Shown: positions 6,091 through 13,737 of the stretch, piece after piece
Position numbering within the stretch: position 1 is the first letter of the stretch
Layout of the letters: every line of letters begins with the position of its first letter
Source: Treponema sp.
GTDB taxonomy: Bacteria > Spirochaetota > Spirochaetia > Treponematales > Breznakiellaceae
DNA length: 13,737 nt
Direction of reading: 5' to 3'
Assembly (NCBI GenBank): GCA_031275535.1
Contig: JAISOR010000090.1
Span: 1-13,737, forward strand
Notes under the pieces: generated by a model
What the model was told of the DNA's origin: nothing
Seen by the model: only the letters and a program-made list of their open reading frames with translations
The model's database searches: none
Position numbers and translations under genes: made by a program

Positions 6091-6645
6091 ATGCACAGTG
6101 TCATATCAACATCCGAAGAACGGATGAAAAAAACCATCACAAACCTCAAAGAGGGGTTTGCGTCCCTTAGAACCGGCAGGGCCTCCGCGGCTCTCTTTGA
6201 CAAGATCCGGGTGGATTATTACGGGGACAAGTCGCCCCTGAACCAGGTGGCCAATATTTCCATCCCCGAGGCCAGGCTCATCGTTATCCAACCCTGGGAC
6301 AAGAACCTAATCGGGGAAATTGAAAAGGCCATCCGTTCATCGGAACTGTCCCTTAACCCCTCCAATGACGGCAAGGTGATCCGTATCGCCATTCCCCCCC
6401 TTACGGAGGAGCGGCGGAAGGAACTGGTCAAGCTTGCAAAAAACCAGGCGGAACAGAGCCGGGTTGCGGTGCGGAATATCCGCCGGGACGGCAACGATGA
6501 ACTCAAGAAGCTCCTCAAAGACGGGGAGCTTACGGAAGATGAGGAGGCCCGGAATTCCGAGGAACTCCAAAAAGTAACGGATAATTATATCGGTAAGGTT
6601 AACCAGGTTCTGGAAGAAAAAGAAAAAGAAATAATGGAAGTGTAA
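6091..6645 (+). CDS. frr: Ribosome recycling factor
   Basis: RRF works with EF-G to split post-termination ribosomes. The 184 residues match the family length. Conserved elements are ERMKKTITNLKEGFASLRTG and RASAALFDKI of the first helix, IRVDYYG, the loop SPLNQVANISIPEARLIVIQ, and PPLTEERRKELVKLAKNQAE followed by VAVRNIRRDGND in the long three-helix bundle. A GGAG site lies a few bases before the ATG at 6091. The TAA stop shares its last A with the uppS start (TAATG), so uppS translation is probably coupled to frr. Confidence 0.97.
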   Translation: MHSVISTSEERMKKTITNLKEGFASLRTGRASAALFDKIRVDYYGDKSPLNQVANISIPEARLIVIQPWDKNLIGEIEKAIRSSELSLNPSNDGKVIRIAIPPLTEERRKELVKLAKNQAEQSRVAVRNIRRDGNDELKKLLKDGELTEDEEARNSEELQKVTDNYIGKVNQVLEEKEKEIMEV

Positions 6646-7388
6646 TGCCCCCTTCATCCGTCGTTGATAGCTCCCGCCTCCCTTCCCATATCGGCATTAT
6701 CATGGACGGGAATGGCCGCTGGGCACGGCGGCGCGGACAGATGCGTACCCAGGGTCATCTTGAGGGGCTCAAGACGGCAAAGAGGATCGTCCAGGCAGTG
6801 AGCAATTTAGGGATAGGCTATCTGACCCTCTATGTTTTTTCCACGGAGAACTGGAAACGGACCGCCGAGGAAGTCGGGTTTATCATGGGGCTGGTAAAAC
6901 AGTACCTGGCGGCGGAGCTGAATTTTTTCCGGCAAAACCACATCCGGATCCGGCACGCCGGGGACGCCGCGACCCTGCCGCCGGACATTGCCCGGGAAAT
7001 AGGGAAGGTCTGTGAGGATACCCGGAATTTCCGGGGCCTGCAGGTGATCCTGGCCCTGAATTATGGCGGCAGGGATGAAATAATCCGGGCCGTCCGGCGT
7101 TTGGCCGGGAACGGAGTAAACCCGGCGGCGCTTACCGAAGAGGCGATCCGGCAGCACCTGGACAACCCCGATGTGCCCGACCCGGATCTGATTATCCGGA
7201 CCGCCGGGGAATTCCGGAGCAGTAACTTTTTACTCTGGGAGGCGGCCTACTCGGAATACTATGTTTCTGATACACTATGGCCGGATTGGACCGAAGACGA
7301 GCTCCTGGCAGCCCTTTCGGATTTTCAAAACCGGGAACGCAAATTTGGCGGCATGGCCGCCGGTCCTATGGGTGGAAACAAGGCATGA
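6645..7388 (+). CDS. uppS: Isoprenyl (undecaprenyl) diphosphate synthase
   Basis: This cis-prenyltransferase adds isopentenyl units to farnesyl diphosphate to make the C55 lipid that carries peptidoglycan and glycan precursors. The 247 residues contain HIGIIMDGNGRWARRRG with the catalytic Asp21, the FSTENWKR segment, LALNYGGRDEI, and PDLIIRTAGEFRSSNFLLWE, which binds the diphosphate of isopentenyl diphosphate. In that last motif the common S-G-E and R-L-S read A-G-E and R-S-S, a mild variation. The start ATG overlaps the frr stop by one base. The stop overlaps the cdsA start as ATGA. No strong ribosome site of its own is seen, which fits translational coupling. Confidence 0.95.
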   Translation: MPPSSVVDSSRLPSHIGIIMDGNGRWARRRGQMRTQGHLEGLKTAKRIVQAVSNLGIGYLTLYVFSTENWKRTAEEVGFIMGLVKQYLAAELNFFRQNHIRIRHAGDAATLPPDIAREIGKVCEDTRNFRGLQVILALNYGGRDEIIRAVRRLAGNGVNPAALTEEAIRQHLDNPDVPDPDLIIRTAGEFRSSNFLLWEAAYSEYYVSDTLWPDWTEDELLAALSDFQNRERKFGGMAAGPMGGNKA

Positions 7389-8239
7389 AAAAACTTATGC
7401 AGCGGCTTTTGATGTTTATTATTGGACTCCCCCTGATACTTTTTTTTGTGGCATTTCTTACCCCCAAACACCATTTGGCCCTTAACATCATCGTCGTCAT
7501 CTTCAGCGCCCTGGGAGCCGCCGAATTTGCGGATATGCTCCGCAAAAAAAACATCACCATTGCTCCCCCGGAGGCCGGTATCTTAGGCTCCCTGGGCCCC
7601 ATTGCCATGACCCTGATGGTCAGTTTTGACATAAGCACCCAGATTGTCCCCATGGCATTAACCGTCGGTTCCGCCTGGCTCTTGGTCTCCGGGATTTTTT
7701 CCCGGAAACATACACTGCAGGATGCTATCAGCTATATGGCGGGGGGCCTTTCCGTTCTGCTCTACCCCGGTATGTTTATAGCGTGGATCATCAGGATGTC
7801 CCTGCTTCCCCAGGCGAATATGGTTATTCTGATGTTTCTCCTTATGGTTTTTGCCAACGATTCGGCGGCCTGGGCGGTGGGGATGCTCTTTGGCGGGGGG
7901 AACCGGGGCATCGTTGCCGCAAGCCCCAATAAGAGCGCCGCCGGCTTTTTAGGCGGCTGTATCGCCTCGGTGCTGGTGGGGATCGGGGCGGCTCTGTATA
8001 TTCCCTCGGCTTTTATCTCTTCCCTTCTCCCCCCCGTAGCGGCGGGGGCCATTCTGGGATTTTTGTCCGGTATTGCCGCCATCCTGGGGGACCTGGGGGA
8101 ATCGGCGATGAAACGGAGTGCAAACATTAAGGACTCGGGCTCCCTTATCCCCGGCCGGGGGGGAGTATTGGATACCATCGATTCCATAGCCCTGGCGGCG
8201 CCGGTGTTCTATGGATTGTATTGGATCCTTTTTAGTTAA
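7385..8239 (+). CDS. cdsA: Phosphatidate cytidylyltransferase (CDP-diacylglycerol synthase)
   Basis: CdsA converts phosphatidic acid and CTP to CDP-diacylglycerol, the branch point of phospholipid synthesis, in the inner membrane. The 284-residue protein has about eight hydrophobic segments, starting with LLMFIIGLPLILFFVAFL. Near its end is the family signature: GDLGESAMKRSANIKDSG, then LIPGRGGVLDTIDS, holding the metal-binding Asp residues. The usual PGHGG and DR are PGRGG and DT here. I chose the ATG at 7385, which overlaps the uppS stop (ATGA) and begins MKKLMQRLLMFIIG. A longer in-frame start would read through the uppS C-terminus in the wrong frame. dxr follows within 9 bp. Confidence 0.93.
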   Translation: MKKLMQRLLMFIIGLPLILFFVAFLTPKHHLALNIIVVIFSALGAAEFADMLRKKNITIAPPEAGILGSLGPIAMTLMVSFDISTQIVPMALTVGSAWLLVSGIFSRKHTLQDAISYMAGGLSVLLYPGMFIAWIIRMSLLPQANMVILMFLLMVFANDSAAWAVGMLFGGGNRGIVAASPNKSAAGFLGGCIASVLVGIGAALYIPSAFISSLLPPVAAGAILGFLSGIAAILGDLGESAMKRSANIKDSGSLIPGRGGVLDTIDSIALAAPVFYGLYWILFS

Positions 8240-8248
8240 TAGCTTGTG

Positions 8249-9403
8249 ATGAAAAAACGGGTTGCCCTTCTCGGAGCCACGGGGTCCATAGGCAGAAGTT
8301 CCCTGGATGTACTCAGAAACGGGAAAGATGATTTTGAAGTGGTCCTCCTTTCAAGCCATACCGATCGGGCGGGTCTTCTGGGCCTGGCCGGGGAATTCCC
8401 CGCCGCAATCCTTGCCCTTTCCGGGTATCCTTCCCCGGCGGAGGCCCCGGAAGCGGGGGGCGTATCCTATTACGGAGCCCGGGGGCTTCTCCGGGCCATC
8501 GCCGCCGCGGGGGCGGAGATCGTGATAAACGGCATCGCCGGGGCCGCGGGGCTCGAACCATCCCTGGCTGCGCTGAACGCCGGGGCGGACCTGGCCCTGG
8601 CAAACAAGGAAACCCTGGTTATGGCGGCGCCCCTGGTGCTTGCCCTGGCGGAAGAAAAAAAGGCCCGGATCATTCCGGTTGATTCGGAACATTCGGCGAT
8701 CTTCAGCCTCCTGGAGGCCCACGGGAAAGAGAAGATCTCCGAACTGCTCCTAACCGCCTCGGGGGGACCCTTTCGGAAGTATACCAGGGAACAGCTTGCC
8801 GCCGCGGGTCCCGCGGAGGCCCTGGCCCACCCTACCTGGAACATGGGGCCCAAGATCACCGTAGATTCCGCATCCCTGGCAAATAAGGGGCTTGAGGTAA
8901 TCGAGGCCGCGGGGCTCTTCCGCATACCGGCGGAAATGATAAGCGTGGTGGTACACCCCCAAAGCATCGTCCATTCCATGGTCCGCCTGAAGGATGGGGC
9001 GGTCTACGCCCAATTATCCCGGCCGGATATGCGGCTGCCCATCCACAGCGCCCTCTACGGATCCCGGTGCCTCCCCTGCCCCTTTGGGGCCCTGGGTTTC
9101 GACGCCCCCCTTAGCCTGGAATTTGAAAGGCCCGATCCTGAAAGGTTCCCCATGCTTCCCCTGGCCTATGAAGCCGCCCGGCTTGGCGGGGTATATCCGG
9201 CGGTTTATAATGCGGCCAATGAGGCGGCCGCCGCCGCATTCCTCTCAAAGGCCGCGGGATTCCTTGATATACCCCGAATTGTCGAGTATGTTTTACATAG
9301 GGACTGGACAAGCGCCCATCCCTCTCTGACCATGGGATCGATCCTGGGGGCGGACGCGGAAGCCCGGAAGCTGGCTTTGGCATTTATAGAAAAGTATACG
9401 TAA
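8249..9403 (+). CDS. dxr: 1-deoxy-D-xylulose 5-phosphate reductoisomerase
   Basis: Dxr makes 2-C-methyl-D-erythritol 4-phosphate from DXP with NADPH, the committed step of the MEP isoprenoid pathway that feeds UppS. The 384 residues carry LLGATGSIGRSS (NADPH loop, residues 8-19), LANKETLVMA, PVDSEHSAIF with metal ligands Asp145 and Glu147, LLTASGGPFR, HPTWNMGPKITVDSASLANK, GLEVIEA with a likely third ligand Glu216, VVVHPQSIVHSMV and the late PAVYNAANEAAAAAFL. I chose the ATG at 8249, though a GTG three bases earlier is in frame. Neither has a clear ribosome site, so coupling to cdsA (stop 9 bp upstream) is likely. The protein is soluble and of normal length. Confidence 0.96.
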   Translation: MKKRVALLGATGSIGRSSLDVLRNGKDDFEVVLLSSHTDRAGLLGLAGEFPAAILALSGYPSPAEAPEAGGVSYYGARGLLRAIAAAGAEIVINGIAGAAGLEPSLAALNAGADLALANKETLVMAAPLVLALAEEKKARIIPVDSEHSAIFSLLEAHGKEKISELLLTASGGPFRKYTREQLAAAGPAEALAHPTWNMGPKITVDSASLANKGLEVIEAAGLFRIPAEMISVVVHPQSIVHSMVRLKDGAVYAQLSRPDMRLPIHSALYGSRCLPCPFGALGFDAPLSLEFERPDPERFPMLPLAYEAARLGGVYPAVYNAANEAAAAAFLSKAAGFLDIPRIVEYVLHRDWTSAHPSLTMGSILGADAEARKLALAFIEKYT

Positions 9404-9418
9404 GCGTGGGAGAAAAGT

Positions 9419-10777
9419 ATGTTCATCATAAAGATCCTGTTGGGTTTAATCGGTTTGGGGGTGGTGGTCTTTGTCCATGAACTTGGACATTTCCTTGCCG
9501 CCCGGATGGTGGGGATCGACGTGGAGGCCTTTTCCCTGGGCTGGGGGAAGCCCCTGTTCAAAAAGAAAATAGGCGCCGTGGAATACCGGATCGGCATGGT
9601 CCCCATTGGGGGCTACTGCAAGATGCGGGGGGAAAACGAATTCCAGGAAGCCTACGAGCAGAAGGCCCAGGCCATACCCCGGACAAAGGGGACCTTTTAC
9701 GGAACCGGTCCTTTCCGCCGTATCATCGTATGTTTTGCGGGGCCCTTTTTTAACATTGTCTTCGCGGTCCTGGTCCTCTCGATCATCTGGGGTATTGGGT
9801 TTGAGATCAATACCATGGATAACCGGATAGTCCTGGTGTCGGATATTAGCCCCGGGGAAAAGTATCCCGCGGATGAGGCGGGGCTTATGACCGGGGACCG
9901 GATCCTGGAGATAGCCGGCCGGCCCGTCGCCAATTACCACGACATCCAGGAAAACATTACCATTAACCCGGAAAAGCTCCTCCCCCTTAAGGTTGAACGG
10001 GGGGGGCAAATCCACGATTTGCAGGTCCGGCCCGGTCTGGACAAAAGCACCGGGGCGGGGAAAATTGGGGTCTATTTCTGGACCGATCCGGTGATAAGCG
10101 CCGTTTCCGAAGGAAGCCCGGCGGCGATTGCGGGCCTCCGGAAGGGCGACCGGATTCTCAGGATAAACGGCAGGGACTTCCCCTATACGGTCGCCCTGTT
10201 CAGTATAATCCGGGATCAGCCCCCGGTCCTGGCCCTGGACTTTGAGCGGGAGGGGCAGATCCTGTCCGCCGATTTGGTCCTGAGTTATACCGAAGAGGGC
10301 CTGGCGAATATCGGTTTGGAATACCAAACCATCCAATTGCACAGCCCCCCCTTCTCGCCCTGGGGAGCCCTTGCCAAGGGGGCGGAAGAAACCTGGAAGA
10401 CCTTCGTCGTCTCCTTTAAAAGCCTGGCCCTCCTCTTTAGGGGCATTGATTTGACCCAGGCCGTCTCGGGTCCGGTCCGCATTACCTATATGGTAGGAGA
10501 GGTTGCCGCCGAAGGTTTCGGCCAGAGCGTCGGCGCCGGGCTCAGCTCGATGGCGAATTTCCTCGCCCTTATTTCCATCGCCCTCTGCATCATGAATCTC
10601 CTCCCCCTCCCGATCCTTGACGGAGGACAGATTGTGCTTTTTATAGTGGAAGCCATCAAGGGCCATCCCCTCCATCCCAAGACAATTTATGTGTTCCAGA
10701 CCGTAGGGGTGGTCCTGGTTTTTGGGCTTATGCTTTTTGCGGTTTTCGGAGATATTCTATTCCTAACCCGGCACTAA
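9419..10777 (+). CDS. rseP: RseP-type site-2 protease (intramembrane zinc metalloprotease)
   Basis: Site-2 proteases cut transmembrane substrates such as anti-sigma factors and spent signal peptides inside the inner membrane. The 452-residue product starts with a membrane helix containing HELGH (His20, Glu21, His24), the zinc motif. Next come GMVPIGGYCKMRGE and a second membrane segment (about residues 100-125). Two PDZ-like domains follow (about 133-210 and 220-290), with the loops AGLMTGDRILEIAGR and AGLRKGDRILRINGR. Near the C-terminus are NLLPLPILDGGQ, whose Asp401 is the third zinc ligand, and a final membrane helix. A GGGAG site precedes the ATG. It sits 15 bp after dxr and directly before the CpXC gene. 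I see no sigma or anti-sigma partner in the window. Confidence 0.95.
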   Translation: MFIIKILLGLIGLGVVVFVHELGHFLAARMVGIDVEAFSLGWGKPLFKKKIGAVEYRIGMVPIGGYCKMRGENEFQEAYEQKAQAIPRTKGTFYGTGPFRRIIVCFAGPFFNIVFAVLVLSIIWGIGFEINTMDNRIVLVSDISPGEKYPADEAGLMTGDRILEIAGRPVANYHDIQENITINPEKLLPLKVERGGQIHDLQVRPGLDKSTGAGKIGVYFWTDPVISAVSEGSPAAIAGLRKGDRILRINGRDFPYTVALFSIIRDQPPVLALDFEREGQILSADLVLSYTEEGLANIGLEYQTIQLHSPPFSPWGALAKGAEETWKTFVVSFKSLALLFRGIDLTQAVSGPVRITYMVGEVAAEGFGQSVGAGLSSMANFLALISIALCIMNLLPLPILDGGQIVLFIVEAIKGHPLHPKTIYVFQTVGVVLVFGLMLFAVFGDILFLTRH

Positions 10778-10786
10778 GGAGCTATG

Positions 10787-11425
10787 ATGAAACGGAAAAT
10801 CCCCTGTTTCTGCGATAATACTTTTACGGTGGAGGTCCCGGAAGAGATCGATCTGGACCTTAGGCCCCTATATATCGATGAAATACTGGACGGCTCCTTC
10901 ATGACCTTTACCTGTGCAAGCTGCGGGAAAAAACACAAACCCGAATTTCCCCTTACCGTATTGTGGCCGAGCCATTCCATACGCTTCGAGGTCCTCCCCG
11001 AACTGGAACGGGGAGAATTCTACCGGAGGAAGAAAGATCCCCCCTTTTCGGCAAAATCTCCCATAGAAAAGATCGAGACCATTATCGGATACCCCGAGCT
11101 GGCGGACAGGATCGCGGTCCTTAGGGACGGACTTGAGCCCCATGTCATAGAGGGTTTAAAATACTTTGTCCTCCTTAAGGCCGATGAATCTTACCCGGAG
11201 GAGGAGATTAGTATATGGTATCAGAACCGGGGGCCCGATGGCCTGGAATTTCACATCCACGGACTTAAACAGGATGAAGTTGCGGTGACCCGCCTTCCCC
11301 TGGCTCTGTATGAAAAAACCCTGGAGGATTATAAAAGGCACCCTAAGGAGGAACCCTTTGTTTCCCTGCAGGTCCGTTCATATCTTTCGGTACAAAACAT
11401 GATGCGCGGCGAGGAATCAAAATGA
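10787..11425 (+). CDS. CpXC-type zinc-ribbon protein of unknown function
   Basis: The product of 212 residues is probably cytoplasmic, as no signal peptide or membrane segment is visible. It begins KRKIPCFCDNTF and later has TFTCASCGKKH. The pairs Cys7-x-Cys9 and Cys43-x-x-Cys46 form a four-cysteine zinc ribbon of the kind named CpXC, although the middle residue is Phe rather than Pro. Behind it lies a region without a recognised domain that is acidic in places (DESYPEEEISIWYQ). I chose the ATG at 10787 over the adjoining ATG at 10784 because AAGGAG at 10776-10781 is then 5 rather than 2 bases away. The stop overlaps the start of the propeller gene (ATGA), so the two are likely made together. 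Function is unknown; metal binding is the only firm inference. Confidence 0.85.
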   Translation: MKRKIPCFCDNTFTVEVPEEIDLDLRPLYIDEILDGSFMTFTCASCGKKHKPEFPLTVLWPSHSIRFEVLPELERGEFYRRKKDPPFSAKSPIEKIETIIGYPELADRIAVLRDGLEPHVIEGLKYFVLLKADESYPEEEISIWYQNRGPDGLEFHIHGLKQDEVAVTRLPLALYEKTLEDYKRHPKEEPFVSLQVRSYLSVQNMMRGEESK

Positions 11426-13545
11426 AGGGGCGCAGCCTCCTGAACAGGAAAAGATGGAGCTTGCTAAGGCCCCTCCTCATGGCCCTGGTGATCGCCTCCG
11501 GCGCGGCTTCCGGCGCCGGCGCCCAATCCCGGATGTCCTCCCCGGGCGCTGCGAATGCTGCGGGCGCTACGGATGCTACGAGCGCTGCGGGCGCCGGCCC
11601 GGCGCCCGTTTCCGGCGGACACACGGGGGCGGTACATGCCCTGGTTTACGATTCCGGCCAGGGGAGGATCCTCAGCGCCGGGGCGGACGGCTTTTTGGGG
11701 ATCTGGAACCCGCAGAACAATACCGCGGTGGAACAGTTCCAACTAAGTTCCTATTCCCTGCAATCCATGATCCTGCGGCCGGGAAAATCCCAGATAGCCC
11801 TGGTGGAAAGCGACGGCCTGGGGCTGTACCGTATTTCCGCCTGGGATTACGGGACAAAAAAGAACTTATTTATCCTCCGTTTCAAGGATCCCATATCCTA
11901 TATCAATTATTCCGCCGGGGGGAATTTTCTTATTGTCGCCCGGAGCGCCAGAACCGGGGTGGCCTTTATCCATCCGGAGACCGGGGAAGTCCTGGAATCT
12001 CCCTCGAATCTTACCGGTTCCGTGATCTTTGCCGCCACCGGCAGATCGGAACGGACCATGATATCCTATACGGCTGCCGGGATCCTGTCCTATTGGGAAC
12101 TGGAATCGGGGGAAGAAATACAGCAGGCCCCGGTCCCGGCCAATATGGCGAGCCCCCTTTTATTCGGGAACAACCGTTTCTTTGGCGGCCTTGATTCCGG
12201 CGGGCTCGTTGTCCTGGACGCCGTGTCCGGCAAGGAGATAGCCCGGGATCGGACCATTACCCGGGGACGGCTGTTCCCGGTTTCCCCGGAATCGGCGGAG
12301 TTTGTCTGCCTTACGCAGGAGAGCGGCGGCGGCCAGAGCCTGATCTCCTTCGGCATAAACGCCGCCGGCAGGCTGGAAACCAGGAGCAGGCGGGCCATCC
12401 CCCCATCCATCACCTCCATTACCAGTGTACTCAGCATGGGAAACAACGCGGCCCTGGGGACCGCCGCCGGGGTGGTATGGACCTTTTCGCAAAACGGAAC
12501 AGCCCGGGTCATGGCCACGATGGATCCGCTTAGGATTGATGAAATAGCGGCCTCGGGCCCGGCGCTTGCTTTTATCAGCGGGGACAAACAGCTGGGATTC
12601 ATTCCCCTGGATTACAAAAACCTGCGGGACCGGGAGACCATCAGCCTGGAAGGGGCCGGTAATTACAGCCACATTAGCCCCGGCCCTTCCGGCGCCCCGG
12701 ATGAGGGGGGGAGCTTCCTGCTCTGGCAGTCCGATAATACCCGGCTTTTCCCGGCAATTAAAAGAAGCGGTCCCCGGGCCGACGGAAACGGGGCGGCCTT
12801 CCCCGGCCCGGGCGGGGCCGGGGAAAACGGGGACCCCGTCCTGAACGGTCTCTCCCTGCGCTTTCCCCTGCGTTCCGTATCGGTCCTGGAAGATCAAGCC
12901 CTGTTCCTGGATTCGATGGGTACTATTACCGTCCTGTCTACAGGAACCGGCAACGCGGCCTTTTCCTATTCATCCGCCGGCGCCCTGGATGTCTCATTCC
13001 TCAACGGGGAGAACATCATTATCGGGCGGGTCGCGGAAAACGCCCCCTTTTTGATGGTGAATATCCGGACCGGGGAGACCGTACCCATGGCCTATCCTTC
13101 TTCCATTGGGGCTAAGGTATACCGGGGCCCCGGCGGAACCCTATACGGCGCGGTGGTGGATCAGTCCCCGGGAAACGTCAAAACCGCCATTGTCAGCCTT
13201 AATCCCCTGAACCCCGCCCAGTCCTTTCCCCTGGTTGAATATCAGGGAGAAGATACGGGCTTTAGCATTGCCGAATGCGGCGGCATCCTGGCTTCGACCA
13301 TAGGGGGCGACGGGGCCAGCCTCTACGGTTCCCGGGGCTTTATCCCCTTTGAGCGGAGTTCCGGTCTCCCCATACGCCTTATCGAGGGGGAGGGCTTCTT
13401 TATCGCCCTGGACAAGAAGGGCGCCATTAGCTGGCATGATCCCCGTTCGGGGAAACTTCTGGCCCTGCTGCGGATCTACCCGGATCAGTGGCGCCTGGAA
13501 ACCGGCGGGGGGCAAACAACCGGGGGCGCGGTAAGGGCAAACTAA
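11422..13545 (+). CDS. Secreted WD40/PQQ-like beta-propeller protein of unknown function
   Basis: The 707-residue product starts with a basic stretch (KGRSLLNRKRWSLLRP) and a hydrophobic core (LLMALVIASGAASG) ending AGA-QS, a plausible signal peptidase I site near residue 35, so export to the periplasm is likely. A 5-unit Ala-rich repeat linker follows (about residues 43-57). The first blade is WD40-like: GGHTGAVHALVYDSGQGRIL, SAGADGFLGIWNPQNN. More weakly similar blades follow, with hallmarks such as GILSYWELESGEEI, LVVLDAVSGKEIA, FLLWQSD and GAISWHDPRSGKLLALL. The total could fill two propellers joined by a Gly/Pro-rich linker at about residues 447-475. No catalytic residues are recognised, and a scaffold or partner-binding role is the usual expectation. 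It overlaps the CpXC gene by 4 bases, and its stop overlaps the stop of the converging ComFB-like gene. Confidence 0.85.
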   Translation: MKGRSLLNRKRWSLLRPLLMALVIASGAASGAGAQSRMSSPGAANAAGATDATSAAGAGPAPVSGGHTGAVHALVYDSGQGRILSAGADGFLGIWNPQNNTAVEQFQLSSYSLQSMILRPGKSQIALVESDGLGLYRISAWDYGTKKNLFILRFKDPISYINYSAGGNFLIVARSARTGVAFIHPETGEVLESPSNLTGSVIFAATGRSERTMISYTAAGILSYWELESGEEIQQAPVPANMASPLLFGNNRFFGGLDSGGLVVLDAVSGKEIARDRTITRGRLFPVSPESAEFVCLTQESGGGQSLISFGINAAGRLETRSRRAIPPSITSITSVLSMGNNAALGTAAGVVWTFSQNGTARVMATMDPLRIDEIAASGPALAFISGDKQLGFIPLDYKNLRDRETISLEGAGNYSHISPGPSGAPDEGGSFLLWQSDNTRLFPAIKRSGPRADGNGAAFPGPGGAGENGDPVLNGLSLRFPLRSVSVLEDQALFLDSMGTITVLSTGTGNAAFSYSSAGALDVSFLNGENIIIGRVAENAPFLMVNIRTGETVPMAYPSSIGAKVYRGPGGTLYGAVVDQSPGNVKTAIVSLNPLNPAQSFPLVEYQGEDTGFSIAECGGILASTIGGDGASLYGSRGFIPFERSSGLPIRLIEGEGFFIALDKKGAISWHDPRSGKLLALLRIYPDQWRLETGGGQTTGGAVRAN
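11548..11592 (+). repeat. Five 9-bp tandem repeats inside the propeller gene
   Basis: Five units of the form GCT-(G/A)CG-NNN encode AAN, AAG, ATD, ATS and AAG directly after the signal peptide. Units are in frame, so copy-number change would lengthen or shorten the linker without breaking the frame. Units differ by one to a few bases, which suggests age or selection for a flexible linker. Confidence 0.7.
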
Positions 13546-13737
13546 TCGTGGGCAGGGTTCTTCCTGACCTTTTCTATGGCCCGGGCTACGGCTTCCCGGA
13601 CACTTTTCGCGTAGGACTCTTCATTCATGGCTTGGGAAGCATAGAGGGTTCCCAGCAGGGAAACCCGGTACAGGGGCTTAACCGTATTCAGCGCCATGGC
13701 GGCCATATCTACCACACATTCATTACAGCGGCAAATC
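13542..13737 (-). CDS. ComFB-like protein, C-terminal part (5' end cut by window edge)
   Basis: The minus strand is open from the window edge to the TAG at 13542-13544, giving 64 residues: ICRCNECVVDMAAMALNTVK, then PLYRVSLLGTLYASQAMNEE, then a helical, basic tail ending NPAHD. The pattern C-x-C-x-x-C-x-x-D-x-x-A-x-A-L-N-x-x-x-P-x-Y is that of the late competence development protein ComFB family, small zinc-binding proteins common in Bacillus, cyanobacteria and spirochaetes. Their role in treponemes is not established; ComFB-like domains in cyanobacteria have been linked to cyclic-di-nucleotide binding. The start and promoter lie outside the window. The stop overlaps the stop of the propeller gene on the opposite strand, leaving no spacer and no visible terminator between the two. 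Confidence 0.75.
   Translation of the reverse strand, partial: ICRCNECVVDMAAMALNTVKPLYRVSLLGTLYASQAMNEESYAKSVREAVARAIEKVRKNPAHD

Noticed and set aside
9446..10675. A 409-codon open frame on the minus strand opposite rseP
   Set aside because: It lies entirely inside rseP, whose motifs (HELGH, PDZ loops, LDG) are unmistakable. The antisense product is Gly/Asp/Pro-rich without recognisable domains, as expected for a shadow frame in GC-rich DNA.

Overview
The window looks like chromosomal DNA from a Treponema-type spirochaete. The evidence is the gene order rpsB-tsf-frr-uppS-cdsA-dxr-rseP, which I recall as the order in Treponema pallidum, and the start of ribosomal protein S2 ([18 protein letters not shown]), which is treponemal in character. 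The DNA is GC-rich with much CGG and GGG codon use, so it is not T. pallidum itself. A termite-gut or other environmental treponeme is a reasonable guess, but that is inference.

Layout. (1) Bases 1-560 are visibly AT-richer and hold the start of a leftward lipoprotein gene with a transglutaminase-like active-site pattern and its own good promoter. (2) Bases 551-2759, leftward, hold a GT4 glycosyltransferase overlapping (TGATG) a radical SAM gene. The radical SAM gene looks broken at both ends: a one-base frameshift near its start, and a 3' end fused to a fragment of a zinc-dependent phospholipase C-like gene. (3) Bases 2760-3500 hold no convincing intact protein gene. This stretch contains tRNA-Arg(CCG) read leftward, an imperfect 24-bp copy of the tRNA 3' end 98 bp away, degraded coding-like sequence, a purine-rich tract and the maf promoter. 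(4) Bases 3503-10777, rightward, hold maf and then a compact translation and envelope cluster: S2, EF-Ts, ribosome recycling factor, UPP synthase, CDP-diacylglycerol synthase, DXP reductoisomerase and site-2 protease RseP. A 190-nt hairpin-rich leader precedes rpsB. (5) Bases 10787-13545 hold a CpXC zinc-ribbon protein overlapping a secreted beta-propeller protein; both are of unknown function. (6) Bases 13542-13737 hold the C-terminal end of a leftward ComFB-like protein whose stop codon overlaps the propeller gene's stop.

How the genes fit together. S2, EF-Ts and RRF serve translation. Dxr (isoprenoid precursors), UppS (the undecaprenyl carrier lipid), CdsA (phospholipid precursor) and RseP (regulated intramembrane proteolysis) serve envelope building and surveillance. 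Several genes overlap or nearly touch (frr/uppS, uppS/cdsA, cdsA/dxr, CpXC/propeller), which points to one long transcript with translational coupling. The core is ordinary conserved chromosome. The unusual material is in the left 3.3 kb (gene decay, an att-like tRNA repeat, AT-rich DNA), the rpsB leader and the CpXC-propeller pair. I found no CRISPR array, no intact insertion sequence and no obvious new defence system.
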